Position numbers and translations under genes: made by a program. Shown here in pieces: positions 16,901 to 26,382 of a DNA stretch of 64,000 bases (within the stretch, counting starts at the first letter, position 1; the number at the start of each line of letters is the position of its first letter). Source of the DNA: Pseudomonas sp. AKS31 (GTDB lineage: Bacteria > Pseudomonadota > Gammaproteobacteria > Pseudomonadales > Pseudomonadaceae). A model generated the notes under the pieces. It saw only the letters and a list, made by a program, of their open reading frames with translations. It had not been told where the DNA came from and ran no database searches. The stretch lies in contig NZ_JAMLFX010000002.1 of assembly GCF_023634765.1 (NCBI RefSeq), positions 959,748 through 1,023,747 on the forward strand, written 5' to 3'.

Positions 16901-18422
16901 AAACAGCTTTTCTGTCGTGTTGGTCAACCCGAAAACCAACCGCGACCTGTCGATCAACCTGTCGTCGGTGAGACCCGGGCATTGGTACACAAGGGAAATC
17001 AGGGTTTCAGGCGGAGCGCCCGATCAGCCTAACGCAGTAACACCCTTGCATTTGCAAAAGTGGTCGCAGTTCAGCGAGGTGATGCTCGATCTGGCCATTA
17101 AGGCATTTGCGAAGAATCACGGGCTGGATCGGGCGGCGTTTCAACAGTTCGTCCACACCCAAGGGCAGTTGAAACCCCTTGGCCAGCAAATGCTCGACCA
17201 GGCCAATACCGCTCGTACGGCCATTGCGTTCGACCATCTCCAGAACTGGCGAACGCTGTCACAGGAAAGCCGCACCCGTCTGACCCGCGAAGGGTTCGCT
17301 GCCGAGCACAACCTTGACCCGCAGGATTTCCTCGCCCATGTCAACATGGATGGCACCTTCCGGGCACCGGGAACAGTGTTGGCAAAATATGCCAACAACC
17401 AGACTTTCACCCCTCTGACCCCTGCACATCTAGAGCAGTGGCGAGCGCGCTACGATGAGACACGGTCGGCCAGCACGATGAACGCGTTTGTCGCTGAAAA
17501 CGATTTGAATCCCGTGCTCTGGGCAACCTTCGTCAATGACGCCGGGCAACTGAGAAGCGCCGTTCCGGAAACCTTGCAATTGCTCACTGCCGTCGACTCG
17601 AATGCAATGTCCGCGCGGAAATCACTCCCTCCCGGCACAGCGAGAAAATCAGCGCCCTGGCAATTACCTGAACAGTCAACTGTGCGCGGCAACGGGCCAC
17701 CCTCGCCCCCCAAGGCGGGCCCTTCCAAACGTCCGCGACTGGATGACATGGCAGCCGCCCTGCCAGAGGATCTGACACCTTCGCTTGGACACAACATCAA
17801 TAACAACGCGCCCATTCTCCAGGATCCGGAGGATGTGCGGACAAGCCTGACGAAAAAGCTGGAAGGCGATATTGAAAAAATCGCGATCACCGACGCCAAT
17901 CGGCTCTTAACGCACTTTCAGGGCGCAAGACTCAAGGAAATGACCCGCCGCATCACTGAGGATATCCACGAGTGGATCGCCGACGAAGGTCGGCACCATG
18001 ACAGGCTGACGCAGCGTTTCGAAGTGAGGAGACCGACCGAAGGTCCCGAGCGGGGTTTATCAGTGTTTGCTAAGGTCGATATCGAACCTTATGAAGTGCT
18101 GGGCCCTTACATCGGCAAGCTGCACCGCACTGGCAAGTCCCTGCGCGCGGAAATACTTGAAAAATCCAGAGAGAAAGTCAGCACCTATCTGTACGAAACG
18201 GCAACGAAGAACGCCACCCTGAGCGGGCACGGCAACAGCAATGTGCTCAGCCTGATCAATGCCATCAACGTACCCGGCCAGGCCAACATAGGCATCGAGA
18301 ACGTCGGATCGATCTGCGTCGGCAAGTACATGGTGTTTTTTGTCGCGTGGGAAAAGATCCCGGCGGGTAGCGAGCTGTTTCTCGATTACGGGGCCAATTA
18401 CTGGAAACACATGAAACCTTGA
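13962..18422 (+). CDS. Giant effector-like protein with C-terminal SET methyltransferase domain
   Basis: 1486-residue protein. The first 1,000 or so residues resemble large Pseudomonas effector/toxin-like proteins in composition but contain no domain I can name with certainty. Residues about 1025-1215 hold three ~62-residue modules (HLQKW, HLQNW, HLEQW starts). A proline-rich linker carries the basic motif GPSKRPRLDD (about 1254-1262), like a monopartite nuclear localisation signal. Residues about 1363-1486 form a SET domain: RGLSVFAKVDIEPYEVLG, NVLSLINAINVPGQANIG, and the closing SELFLDYGANYW. SET domains methylate lysines with SAM. Start ATG at 13962 has AAAGG 6 bases upstream; in-frame codons back to 13878 lack a ribosome-binding site. 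No secretion genes, chaperone or hrp box were seen nearby. A host-directed lysine methyltransferase is the leading inference. Confidence 0.75.
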   Translation: MNTSLSRFYSRTPPRRLQDINHLISYLHTLVGEHFNSDARDLYYHPPASSALGRECKEAFRILNKLEKDEDFIRHISTPIGVDKSPLGNDFLYDLVSFHLSSAKTPAPSPPEVFTIAGHSVILREVPIYWSIDVDVLLDIHRKVGNGVNSDGSVRLDLVLAYYSLQPMQPATSAGWQRLLHNLVDHRALWLLGHDGHVSDLEHLLGAAGDQAIMRIVRQIRLETSRSLLANLLPEKFNDKLDKLANTIPVALLETVLGAAKNLQLAQRIANELDWYGAGDNQQCPPGVLKKLLWRALWLEVKPDPDSHYRNELQILIETGSRYSSIRQSLVEHFQRTLCVNRTTALLAVAIFKSNIASEAWVEDIPEDLPYGTSSTWVNFKSGFILAETIAPGSSRYMTFEQLLNLPAEHYQAHANDVGQQRLVTAAKARAALDWSVETGLLGLRRTPYSLSEVELAVQTLEQHERDMVSAMENLTLRPPSRFRHETDTAFDEAFRSWLDNPRAAYATLIKALLSQYLPACGTDLERDEVIVYSLRLPLHDTQVEHENRTNTDAVRARSGFILRTVNPAYPTDPRYIEVFPFAGVVRLRKEMKSLQTGGEIVVEKIGSSSRTSRGSFRKGTELPFDWEAYRDGSKPRENQHATLIVEQIAETFEAVAIEQRSPDVAARTLPFAANNLTSARAEKLAAMIARELFFKDESALLEQTRKATRSMDIGRDFIEDITFWGKMFVPFWGSIEDLTSGDPRRIESGGLGLFTDVVSFGLPVGKYVAGCTRLLSGAGRIGLRLALPKLSAMTRTLLVSTLRELNPLESVIGLLRLGRFALGKLSNVTLRHVRMGIAHLRDGTIAARHLQSVDPATWVPHQAGDQLFTVEGIADIPMRNVGTAEAPDFRLIDPVTHQAFGPRYRQPVTVISNSSPLIRQYAVEPHWIQGLKADSRGIFFRPDHNQKFICNVDEHGTIAVYQIRDNSYGFIAETAQTGENSFSVVLVNPKTNRDLSINLSSVRPGHWYTREIRVSGGAPDQPNAVTPLHLQKWSQFSEVMLDLAIKAFAKNHGLDRAAFQQFVHTQGQLKPLGQQMLDQANTARTAIAFDHLQNWRTLSQESRTRLTREGFAAEHNLDPQDFLAHVNMDGTFRAPGTVLAKYANNQTFTPLTPAHLEQWRARYDETRSASTMNAFVAENDLNPVLWATFVNDAGQLRSAVPETLQLLTAVDSNAMSARKSLPPGTARKSAPWQLPEQSTVRGNGPPSPPKAGPSKRPRLDDMAAALPEDLTPSLGHNINNNAPILQDPEDVRTSLTKKLEGDIEKIAITDANRLLTHFQGARLKEMTRRITEDIHEWIADEGRHHDRLTQRFEVRRPTEGPERGLSVFAKVDIEPYEVLGPYIGKLHRTGKSLRAEILEKSREKVSTYLYETATKNATLSGHGNSNVLSLINAINVPGQANIGIENVGSICVGKYMVFFVAWEKIPAGSELFLDYGANYWKHMKP

Positions 18423-18449
18423 TCGCCCCGACTTAGCCGTTAGTCAGGC

Positions 18450-18489
18450 ACGTCGGTGCTGCGCAGAAGAATCTGCGCAGCACCGACGT
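18450..18489. terminator. Perfect 17-bp hairpin between convergent SET-protein gene and cti
   Basis: ACGTCGGTGCTGCGCAG (18450-18466) pairs perfectly with CTGCGCAGCACCGACGT (18473-18489) around a 6-base loop. It sits 27 bp after the SET-protein stop and 43 bp after the cti stop, so it can end transcription from both sides. It has no T-run, so it may act as a stabilising or roadblock structure instead. Confidence 0.6.
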
Positions 18490-18532
18490 AAGGCAGATGA
18501 ACGCTGCTCACACAGCACCTGCCCACGAACGA

Positions 18533-20827
18533 TCAAAGATTTTCGTACCGGTTCATGTCCAGCACGCCCTCTTCCACCGGATCGGTTTCGTGCAGATACT
18601 GGCTCAGATCATGGAAATAGAACCAGAATTGCGGGTGACTGCGACGAATCCCCCAACGTTCGACGATTTTTTCGAAACGGTTGGCATCCTTGGCGTTTTC
18701 CATTGCATCGACAAATTCCGGCACTTGATCGGCAGGAATGTTGAACATGAAGTTCGGATAACTGCTGAGCACGCCCGGAAAAATAGTGAGGGTGTCCAGC
18801 CCTGGCTGATAGCGCAGCGACTCACCGAGCAGGAACGCCACGTTGCTGTGCGCACGGTTGCGCAACAGGCTGTAGACCTCGCGTTTGCCGTTAGTGGTTT
18901 CAATGCGCAGCATCGTCGCTTCCGGCAGTTGGTCGATGACCTTCAAACCGGCCGCCGGGCGCGAGGTCAGACGGCTGAGCGCCTGCTCGGCATTTTGCAG
19001 TGCCGGGTCGATATTCGGCCGCGAGCAGTAAGCGCCGTCGCAGCGGTTAAGCGGATCAGGGTGCGCATTGAGATCACCGTAACGCGCCAGCAATTGCATG
19101 GCGAAGTCGTATTTCGGGTCTTTCTCGTCCAGTTTCAGCGCGGTCGGTTTATCGTCGTCGATCGCTTCGTAATCGAGCCACATCTTGAATTGGCCACTGC
19201 TCTGGTACCAATCGTCGAGGTAACCCTCGCGAGAATCGGCGGGCATCAGGCGCAGGAAATTCTGCTCGGCACCGTTGCGGATCAGGTCGAAATACAGACG
19301 GGTTTGCGCCTGATGCGAGACGTTGCCGAACACGTCGAAGTTGACTGCCAATTGGTAATAGGTGCGCTCGAGCAACGGGTAGTCGAACAGCCACATCGTC
19401 TGTGGCACCTCGCCGATCAGGCCTTTGGTCACCGAAGCGCTATCAAAGTGGCGGAAAATGCTCAGCAGCGCGTTGTCGTTACCGGCCCACAGCGTCGACC
19501 AGCTCGGTGCAGGAACGTCGGCGTAGCTGTCGCGGCGCAGTGCCTCGTACTCGTTACGTTTGTTGCGGTAGTTATGCCACAGGCTCAAAACGCTGCCGAC
19601 ATCGTCGTTCTGCCCGGGCATGGCCAGCAACGGCGTGGCCTGGCCGCGATAGTTCGGGTCGGTGATATAGAGGTCATGCTCCGGTGCCTGGAACAGCGCC
19701 CAGAAGTTGTCGCGAATCACGTCAGTCGCGATCTGGCCACGGCACACTGGGCCACGAATAAAGGTGCGCACGAAGTATTCGGCGTTATCGAGCATGAACT
19801 GGTAACGCGCCTGCGCCGGAATCGCCTCAAAAGTGGCAAACGGGTTGGCGCGGCTCTGCGGGCCGTAACCGGGCAACGCATTGGCCTGCCAGTTGCCGCT
19901 GTAGAACAGGCTTTTCACCCGCGCCATCTTCGCCGCGCTCAGCGGATAGGTGATGTGGGTCTTGTGCACGATCACCCCTTGCACCGGCCACAAGCGGTAA
20001 TACACCTGAGTGCCCGGATCGTCGTTGGGGCGGCGGGTGGCGATCAGGTCGATCGGCTGTCCGGTCGGCGTGCGCGAACGCACCCACTGGAAGTAATGCC
20101 CCGGCTCGCCATCCTTGAAATAGATGTGCGCGAGAAACCAATGCTCATACAGCCAGCGCCCGACCAGGCTTTGCCGTGCGCCGGGCGTGTTGAGCAGGTT
20201 TTCCCATTGGACGATCTGCAGGGCTTCCTTGGCGCTCGGGGCCAGGCCTTGCTCGTCGATCGGCGCACCGGACGCCAGCCAGCGTTGCAACGTTTGATAT
20301 TGCTGATCGGTCAGGCCGGTGACCGCCAGCGGCATGCCTTCTTTCGGATGCGTAGCGGCATAGCCTTCGAATTCGGCGGGCATCGCGCACAGGTTCTCGC
20401 GGTTCAGCCCCAGCACGATGTCTTCCGGGAGCTTGGCGTTCGGCGTCAGTGGCGTCTTGTGTCCAAGTTCGAGCATGCGCGCCATCAGCGCCGCCTGACT
20501 GCCCTGCGCATCGAGCACCGAATAGAAGTCTTTCTGCTGCCAGGCACGTTTGCCGAATGCGTCGTAGAACAGTCGCGTAGTCGGCGCCGCTTGTGTGCGC
20601 TCGCCGTCGTAGACCGGCATCTTGCTCGCACCACGGGCCGCGCCCTCGCCACTGCCCAGATTGAGCTGGCAGGCCGAGTCGTAGCAGGCATGGCAAGCCA
20701 CGCACTTCTCGGTGAAGATTGGCTGGATGTCTCGGCTGTACGAAATAGCAGGAGAAATCGTGGGTTCCTGCGCAACGGCGCCCCAGCTTAAGAACAGCAA
20801 GAAAATGCTGATGACGCGGTACGACAT
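18533..20827 (-). CDS. cti: Periplasmic fatty-acid cis/trans isomerase Cti
   Basis: 764-residue haem-containing isomerase that converts cis- to trans-unsaturated membrane fatty acids without ATP, a rapid response of Pseudomonas to solvents and heat. It starts MSYRVISIFLLFLSWGAVAQE, a cleavable signal peptide. It then carries the c-type haem motif in FTEKCVACHACYDSACQLNL (CVACH) and a long Cti domain including HWFLAHIYFKDGEPGHYFQ. Length matches known Cti proteins. I chose the ATG at 20825-20827; an upstream in-frame extension to 20890 would place 21 residues before the signal peptide. It diverges from metH with about 155 bp between starts. Confidence 0.95.
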   Translation of the reverse strand: MSYRVISIFLLFLSWGAVAQEPTISPAISYSRDIQPIFTEKCVACHACYDSACQLNLGSGEGAARGASKMPVYDGERTQAAPTTRLFYDAFGKRAWQQKDFYSVLDAQGSQAALMARMLELGHKTPLTPNAKLPEDIVLGLNRENLCAMPAEFEGYAATHPKEGMPLAVTGLTDQQYQTLQRWLASGAPIDEQGLAPSAKEALQIVQWENLLNTPGARQSLVGRWLYEHWFLAHIYFKDGEPGHYFQWVRSRTPTGQPIDLIATRRPNDDPGTQVYYRLWPVQGVIVHKTHITYPLSAAKMARVKSLFYSGNWQANALPGYGPQSRANPFATFEAIPAQARYQFMLDNAEYFVRTFIRGPVCRGQIATDVIRDNFWALFQAPEHDLYITDPNYRGQATPLLAMPGQNDDVGSVLSLWHNYRNKRNEYEALRRDSYADVPAPSWSTLWAGNDNALLSIFRHFDSASVTKGLIGEVPQTMWLFDYPLLERTYYQLAVNFDVFGNVSHQAQTRLYFDLIRNGAEQNFLRLMPADSREGYLDDWYQSSGQFKMWLDYEAIDDDKPTALKLDEKDPKYDFAMQLLARYGDLNAHPDPLNRCDGAYCSRPNIDPALQNAEQALSRLTSRPAAGLKVIDQLPEATMLRIETTNGKREVYSLLRNRAHSNVAFLLGESLRYQPGLDTLTIFPGVLSSYPNFMFNIPADQVPEFVDAMENAKDANRFEKIVERWGIRRSHPQFWFYFHDLSQYLHETDPVEEGVLDMNRYENL

Positions 20828-20983
20828 GCCCGTAATCCCGATCCTGGAAAAAAACGCCGCGATTCTACAGTATGACGCTCGTACCAACATGAGCGATATT
20901 CATGCTAAAGCCCCACATGCTCTAAAAGCGCACAGGTTTGCTATGATCCCGCTCCTTCGTAATGGTCTTTCCGAGTAGTCCAA

Positions 20984-23900
20984 ATGTCCGATCGCAGCGT
21001 CCGCCTTCAAGCTCTCAAGCAAGCCCTCAAAGAGCGCATCCTGATACTCGACGGCGGCATGGGCACGATGATCCAGAGCTACAAGCTCGAAGAGCAGGAT
21101 TATCGCGGCAAACGCTTCGCGGACTGGCCGAGTGATGTCAAAGGCAACAATGACCTGCTGGTGATCACCCGTCCCGATGTGATCGGCGGCATCGAGAAAG
21201 CCTATCTGGATGCCGGTGCCGACATCCTCGAAACCAACACCTTCAACGCCACACGCATTTCCATGGCCGACTACGGCATGGAAGAGCTGGCTTACGAATT
21301 AAACGTAGAAGGCGCGCGCCTGGCCCGCAAGATTGCCGACGCCAAGACCGCCGAGAACCCGGCCAAGCCGCGTTTTGTCGCCGGCGTGCTCGGCCCGACC
21401 AGCCGCACCTGCTCGCTGTCGCCGGACGTCAACAACCCGGGCTACCGCAATGTCACCTTTGATGAGCTGGTGGAAAACTACACCGAAGCCACCAAAGGCC
21501 TGATCGAGGGTGGCGCCGATCTGATCCTGATCGAAACCATCTTCGACACCCTCAATGCCAAAGCGGCGATCTTCGCCGTGCAAGGCGTGTTCGAAGAATT
21601 GCACATCGAACTGCCGATCATGATTTCCGGCACGATCACCGACGCCTCCGGCCGTACCCTGTCCGGCCAGACCACCGAAGCGTTCTGGAACTCGGTGGCG
21701 CACGCCAAGCCGATTTCGGTCGGTTTGAACTGCGCGCTTGGCGCCAGTGAGTTGCGTCCGTACCTGGAAGAGCTGTCGAACAAGGCCAGCACCCACGTGT
21801 CCGCGCACCCGAACGCCGGCCTGCCGAACGAATTCGGCGAGTACGACGAACTGCCGTCGCAAACCGCCAAAGTCATCGAAGAGTTCGCCCAGAGCGGTTT
21901 CCTCAACATCGTCGGCGGCTGCTGCGGCACCACCCCGGGCCACATCGAAGCCATCGCCAAAGCCGTGGCCGGCTATGCCCCACGCCAGATTCCGGATATC
22001 CCCAAGGCCTGCCGCCTCTCGGGTCTGGAGCCGTTCACCATTGATCGCAGCTCGTTGTTCGTCAACGTCGGCGAGCGCACCAACATCACCGGCTCCGCCA
22101 AGTTCGCCCGCCTGATCCGTGAAGACAACTACACCGAAGCGCTGGAAGTCGCCCTGCAACAGGTCGAGGCCGGCGCGCAGGTGATCGACATCAACATGGA
22201 CGAAGGCATGCTCGATTCGAAGAAGGCCATGGTGACCTTCCTCAATCTGATCGCCGGTGAACCGGACATCTCCCGCGTGCCGATCATGATCGACTCGTCG
22301 AAATGGGAAGTGATCGAAGCCGGCCTCAAGTGCATTCAGGGCAAGGGCATCGTCAACTCGATCAGCATGAAAGAAGGCGTCGAGCAGTTCATCCACCACG
22401 CCAAGCTGTGCAAACGCTACGGCGCGGCGGTGGTGGTGATGGCGTTCGACGAAGCCGGCCAGGCCGACACCGAAGCGCGCAAGAAAGAGATCTGCAAACG
22501 CTCCTACGACATTCTGGTCAACGAAGTCGGCTTCCCGCCGGAAGATATCATCTTCGACCCGAACATCTTCGCCGTCGCCACCGGCATTGAAGAACACAAC
22601 AATTACGCGGTGGACTTCATCAACGCCTGCGCCTACATCCGCGACGAGCTGCCGTATGCCCTGAGCTCCGGCGGTGTGTCCAACGTGTCGTTCTCGTTCC
22701 GGGGCAACAACCCGGTGCGTGAGGCGATTCACTCGGTGTTCCTGCTGTACGCCATCCGCGCCGGGCTGACCATGGGCATCGTCAACGCCGGGCAGCTTGA
22801 GATTTACGACCAGATCCCTGTGGAGCTGCGCGACGCCGTAGAAGACGTGATCCTCAACCGCACGCCGGAAGGCACCGACGCCCTCCTCGCCATCGCCGAC
22901 AAGTACAAGGGCGACGGCAGCGTCAAGGAAGCCGAGACCGAAGAGTGGCGCAACTGGGACGTCAACAAGCGTCTGGAACATGCGCTGGTCAAGGGCATCA
23001 CCACCCACATCGTTGAGGACACCGAAGAATCGCGCCAGTCGTTCGCGCGCCCGATCGAAGTGATCGAAGGCCCGCTGATGTCCGGCATGAACATCGTCGG
23101 CGACCTGTTCGGCGCCGGCAAAATGTTCCTGCCGCAGGTAGTGAAATCTGCCCGCGTGATGAAGCAGGCCGTGGCGCACTTGATCCCGTTCATCGAACTG
23201 GAAAAAGGCGACAAGCCGGAAGCCAAGGGCAAGATCCTCATGGCGACCGTGAAAGGTGACGTGCACGACATCGGCAAAAACATCGTCGGCGTGGTGCTCG
23301 GTTGCAACGGCTATGACATTGTCGACCTCGGCGTGATGGTGCCGGCAGAAAAGATTCTGCAGGTCGCCAAGGAAGAAAAGTGCGACATCATCGGCCTCTC
23401 CGGTCTGATCACGCCGTCGCTGGACGAAATGGTTCACGTGGCCCGCGAAATGCAGCGTCAGGACTTCCACCTGCCGCTGATGATCGGTGGCGCGACCACG
23501 TCCAAAGCACACACCGCGGTGAAGATTGAGCCGAAGTACAGTAACGATGCCGTGGTCTACGTGACCGACGCCTCCCGCGCCGTGGGCGTGGCGACGCAGT
23601 TGCTGTCGAAGGAATTGAAGGCAGGTTTTGTTGAAAGAACCCGTGCCGAATACGTTGAAGTGCGCGAACGTACCGCCAACCGCAGTGCCCGCACCGAACG
23701 CCTGAGCTACGCCGCCGCGATCGCCAAGAAGCCACAGTTCGACTGGGCCAATTATCAGCCGGTCAAACCGACGTTCACGGGCAGCAAGGTGCTGGACAAC
23801 ATCGACCTCAAAGTCTTGGCCGAATACATCGACTGGACGCCGTTCTTCATCTCCTGGGACCTGGCCGGCAAGTTCCCGCGCATCCTTGAAGACGAAGTGG

Positions 23901-24694
23901 TCGGTGAAGCTGCCACCGCGCTGTACAAGGACGCACAGGAGATGCTCGCCAAACTGATCGACGAGAAGCTGATCAGCGCCCGTGCGGTGTTCGGTTTCTG
24001 GCCGGCCAATCAGGTGCATGACGACGACATCGAACTGTACGGCGATGACGGCAAGCCATTGGCCAAGCTGCATCACCTGCGCCAGCAGATCATCAAGACC
24101 GACGGCAAACCAAACTTCTCGCTGGCCGACTTCGTGGCACCGAAGGACAGCGAAGTGACCGACTACGTCGGCGGTTTCATCACCACCGCCGGCATCGGCG
24201 CCGAAGAAGTGGCCAAGGCTTATCAGGACGCTGGCGACGACTACAACTCGATCATGGTCAAAGCCCTCGCAGACCGTTTGGCCGAGGCCTGCGCCGAATG
24301 GCTGCACCAGCAAGTGCGTAAAGAGCACTGGGGTTATGCCAAGGACGAAGTGCTCGACAACGACGCGTTGATCAAAGAGCAATACAGCGGCATCCGCCCT
24401 GCTCCGGGTTATCCGGCCTGTCCGGATCACACCGAGAAAGCGGCGCTGTTCGCCCTGCTCGACCCGGAAGCGGAAGAAATGCGCGCCGGCCGCAGCGGCG
24501 TGTTCCTCACCGAGCACTACGCGATGTTCCCGGCGGCTGCCGTCAGCGGCTGGTACTTCGCCCACCCGCAGGCGCAGTACTTCGCCGTGGGCAAGGTCGA
24601 CAAGGATCAGGTCGCCAGCTACACCTCGCGTAAAGGTCAGGAGTTGAGCGTGACCGAGCGCTGGCTGGCGCCAAACCTCGGCTACGACAACTAA
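20984..24694 (+). CDS. metH: Cobalamin-dependent methionine synthase MetH
   Basis: 1236-residue enzyme that transfers a methyl group from 5-methyltetrahydrofolate to homocysteine through methylcobalamin. All four modules are visible. The homocysteine module has DGGMGTMIQ near the start and zinc cysteines in GLNCALG and [10 protein letters not shown]. The pterin-binding module includes [14 protein letters not shown]. The cobalamin module has the cobalt-ligating histidine in [12 protein letters not shown] and the GLSGLITPS loop. The C-terminal reactivation domain contains [13 protein letters not shown] likely -10 box TATGAT lies at 20942-20947. Two B12 riboswitches in this window control supply genes, but no aptamer precedes metH. 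Confidence 0.98.
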   Translation: MSDRSVRLQALKQALKERILILDGGMGTMIQSYKLEEQDYRGKRFADWPSDVKGNNDLLVITRPDVIGGIEKAYLDAGADILETNTFNATRISMADYGMEELAYELNVEGARLARKIADAKTAENPAKPRFVAGVLGPTSRTCSLSPDVNNPGYRNVTFDELVENYTEATKGLIEGGADLILIETIFDTLNAKAAIFAVQGVFEELHIELPIMISGTITDASGRTLSGQTTEAFWNSVAHAKPISVGLNCALGASELRPYLEELSNKASTHVSAHPNAGLPNEFGEYDELPSQTAKVIEEFAQSGFLNIVGGCCGTTPGHIEAIAKAVAGYAPRQIPDIPKACRLSGLEPFTIDRSSLFVNVGERTNITGSAKFARLIREDNYTEALEVALQQVEAGAQVIDINMDEGMLDSKKAMVTFLNLIAGEPDISRVPIMIDSSKWEVIEAGLKCIQGKGIVNSISMKEGVEQFIHHAKLCKRYGAAVVVMAFDEAGQADTEARKKEICKRSYDILVNEVGFPPEDIIFDPNIFAVATGIEEHNNYAVDFINACAYIRDELPYALSSGGVSNVSFSFRGNNPVREAIHSVFLLYAIRAGLTMGIVNAGQLEIYDQIPVELRDAVEDVILNRTPEGTDALLAIADKYKGDGSVKEAETEEWRNWDVNKRLEHALVKGITTHIVEDTEESRQSFARPIEVIEGPLMSGMNIVGDLFGAGKMFLPQVVKSARVMKQAVAHLIPFIELEKGDKPEAKGKILMATVKGDVHDIGKNIVGVVLGCNGYDIVDLGVMVPAEKILQVAKEEKCDIIGLSGLITPSLDEMVHVAREMQRQDFHLPLMIGGATTSKAHTAVKIEPKYSNDAVVYVTDASRAVGVATQLLSKELKAGFVERTRAEYVEVRERTANRSARTERLSYAAAIAKKPQFDWANYQPVKPTFTGSKVLDNIDLKVLAEYIDWTPFFISWDLAGKFPRILEDEVVGEAATALYKDAQEMLAKLIDEKLISARAVFGFWPANQVHDDDIELYGDDGKPLAKLHHLRQQIIKTDGKPNFSLADFVAPKDSEVTDYVGGFITTAGIGAEEVAKAYQDAGDDYNSIMVKALADRLAEACAEWLHQQVRKEHWGYAKDEVLDNDALIKEQYSGIRPAPGYPACPDHTEKAALFALLDPEAEEMRAGRSGVFLTEHYAMFPAAAVSGWYFAHPQAQYFAVGKVDKDQVASYTSRKGQELSVTERWLAPNLGYDN

Positions 24695-24757
24695 GCAGCC
24701 TCCGACAGCGCCTACAGGTGTCCACGTTGTTCACAAATATTGTGAGCCAACGCTAAA

Positions 24758-24852
24758 CCTGTGGGAGCTGGCTTGCCAGCGATGGCGTCGGGGCAGCCAG
24801 CATCGATGTCGCGTGTGCCGGCCTCATCGCTGGCAAGCCAGCTCCCACAGGG
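24758..24852. repeat. REPIN: paired REP palindromes, GTGGGAGCTGGCTTGCCAGC type
   Basis: Two inverted copies of a Pseudomonas REP sequence, CTGTGGGAGCTGGCTTGCCA at the left and its reverse complement TGGCAAGCCAGCTCCCACAG at the right, enclose about 45 bp. Doublets of this kind (REPINs) are spread by a RAYT transposase encoded elsewhere. It lies between metH and the DUF2970 gene. The rest of this 270-bp gap shows no gene. Confidence 0.9.
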
Positions 24853-24965
24853 ATCCAGGTGTTTTTGTTGACTCCCCTCTCCTGGCCCTTCCCGACATTT
24901 GCTTTTGCGGTGTTCTGCAGAGGGTTGGCTATGCTTGTCTGACACACACGGCAGACGAGGGATTT

Positions 24966-25184
24966 ATGGACGATCCAGTCGACAACAAACCGCCGACCTT
25001 CTGGCAGATGCTGCACAGCGTGATGGCGGCGGCGTTCGGGGTGCAGAGCGGCAAGAACCGGGCAAGGGATTTCACCCATGGCAAGCCCAGCCATTTCGTG
25101 ATGCTGGGGATTCTGTTCACCGCCATCTTCGCGCTGACGCTGTTTGCCATCGTCAAACTGGTGCTGCATTTCGCCGGAGTCTGA
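24966..25184 (+). CDS. DUF2970 small membrane protein
   Basis: 72-residue protein beginning MDDPVDNKPPTFWQMLHSVM and ending with a single strong membrane helix (FVMLGILFTAIFALTLFAIVKLVL). The cytoplasmic part with FWQMLHSVMAAAFGVQSGKNRARDF fits DUF2970, a family of unknown function common in proteobacteria. The ATG at 24966 follows AGACGAGGGATTT, a suitable ribosome-binding site. In-frame upstream codons reach the REPIN and are rejected. It converges with the binding-protein gene, 5 bp apart. Confidence 0.85.
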   Translation: MDDPVDNKPPTFWQMLHSVMAAAFGVQSGKNRARDFTHGKPSHFVMLGILFTAIFALTLFAIVKLVLHFAGV

Positions 25185-25189
25185 CGCGG

Positions 25190-26263
25190 TCAGCGCATCA
25201 GGGTCTGCAAGCTGAACGGGTAGCGATACGAAGCCGGTTGCCCCTTGGCCGAGAGCTTGCGGAAATTCACGCCGTAGTTCGGCGACGTGCCCATGTCCAA
25301 CATTTGCCGGGCATGCCGTTTGTCGATCAATTGCAACAAGGAAATCTGCCGATCACGGCCGCCGTAGTGATTCAACTCGACGCCTTGCTCGACATCATGC
25401 AACTCGACCAACGCCCAGCCGCCCAAGGTGAAATGCCCGCCGACCAGCGCGCTCAGACGCCCGTCAACCAACGCCTGCAAGGCCGCCGGAGAGGTGTTGA
25501 CCGCACTGAACAAGGCATCTTTGCCGGGGACTTTGCCGGTCTCGGCGTATGCGCGCATCGCGCCGAAGGCCATTTCATCATTGGCCGACCACACCAGCGA
25601 CACCTTCGGGTAACGCGCGAACAGCTGTTTGGCCTGCTCATAGGCGCGCTCTTGGGTCCAGCCGCTGTACACCAATTGCCGCAGGCGCATTTGCGGGTGT
25701 TCGGCCAGCGCCCGTTGCATGCCGCGCTCGCGCAATTGCGCCGAAGGGGTGACCTTCAGCCCGGAGAACGCCAGCACTTCAATCGGCTCGGCAGCGGGCG
25801 TCGGCGGGTGCAGGCGAATCAGCTCCTTCATCATCAGGTAGCCGCCCTCCTCGTCATTCGGTACCAGGCTGCCGATGCGGTCGTTCCGTTCGCCGACCAG
25901 CGCTTGCTGGTCAGGTGTCAGCGCCGCGTTGACCATAAACAGCTTCACCCCGCTGTTCTCGGCCAGGCGCAGAATCTGCGGGGCAACGTATTGTTCGTTG
26001 ACGAACACCAGGTACTCGGGACGATTCGGTCCCTGCAACGCGACGCGCGCCTGAGCCAGGGTCAGTTCGGGCTGGCGTTGGGAGTAGAGAATCTGCAGAT
26101 CGATGCCCAGATCATGGGCGGCGGCCTGCATGAACTGTGAATAGCTGACCCAGAAAGCTTCCTGAGTCGAGCCCGGATTCAAGAACAGTACAGACTCTGC
26201 CCGCGCGCCGATCTGGAACAGCGCGCCGAACAACAGAAGACTGATGTGGAAAAACTTGAACAT
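25190..26263 (-). CDS. Periplasmic substrate-binding protein (Peripla_BP / LuxP-like)
   Basis: 357-residue secreted binding protein. It starts MFKFFHISLLLFGALFQIGARA, a signal peptide, followed by ESVLFLNPGSTQEAFWVSYS and the alternating segments of a two-lobed sugar- or signal-binding fold (EYLVFVNEQY, LFMVNAALTPDQQ, VSLVWSANDEMAFGAMRA, SALVGGHFTLGGWALV). The VWSANDEMAFGAMRA block is typical of ribose/LuxP-type periplasmic binding domains. No permease or ATPase adjoins it, so it may feed a sensor kinase or a transporter elsewhere. I chose the ATG at 26263 because it begins the signal peptide. The ligand is unknown. Confidence 0.8.
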   Translation of the reverse strand: MFKFFHISLLLFGALFQIGARAESVLFLNPGSTQEAFWVSYSQFMQAAAHDLGIDLQILYSQRQPELTLAQARVALQGPNRPEYLVFVNEQYVAPQILRLAENSGVKLFMVNAALTPDQQALVGERNDRIGSLVPNDEEGGYLMMKELIRLHPPTPAAEPIEVLAFSGLKVTPSAQLRERGMQRALAEHPQMRLRQLVYSGWTQERAYEQAKQLFARYPKVSLVWSANDEMAFGAMRAYAETGKVPGKDALFSAVNTSPAALQALVDGRLSALVGGHFTLGGWALVELHDVEQGVELNHYGGRDRQISLLQLIDKRHARQMLDMGTSPNYGVNFRKLSAKGQPASYRYPFSLQTLMR

Positions 26264-26382
26264 GAAGCATCCGGGCCCAGGGAAAAATGGCCGCGCATTA
26301 TAGCCCTCGATCCACCGGCTATTGATGCCTGATCCCGCTTTTTGTCCGACAATCTGTCGCAAGCGAGGCCCGGACGGGTCGT

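Noticed and set aside
18497..20791. 764-codon plus-strand frame opposite cti
   Set aside because: Antisense shadow; the minus strand has a signal peptide, haem motif and full Cti domain.
21299..24565. 1088-codon minus-strand frame opposite metH
   Set aside because: Its composition (His, Asp, Val, Gly and Arg rich) is the typical antisense translation of a GC-rich gene; metH motifs on the plus strand are unambiguous.
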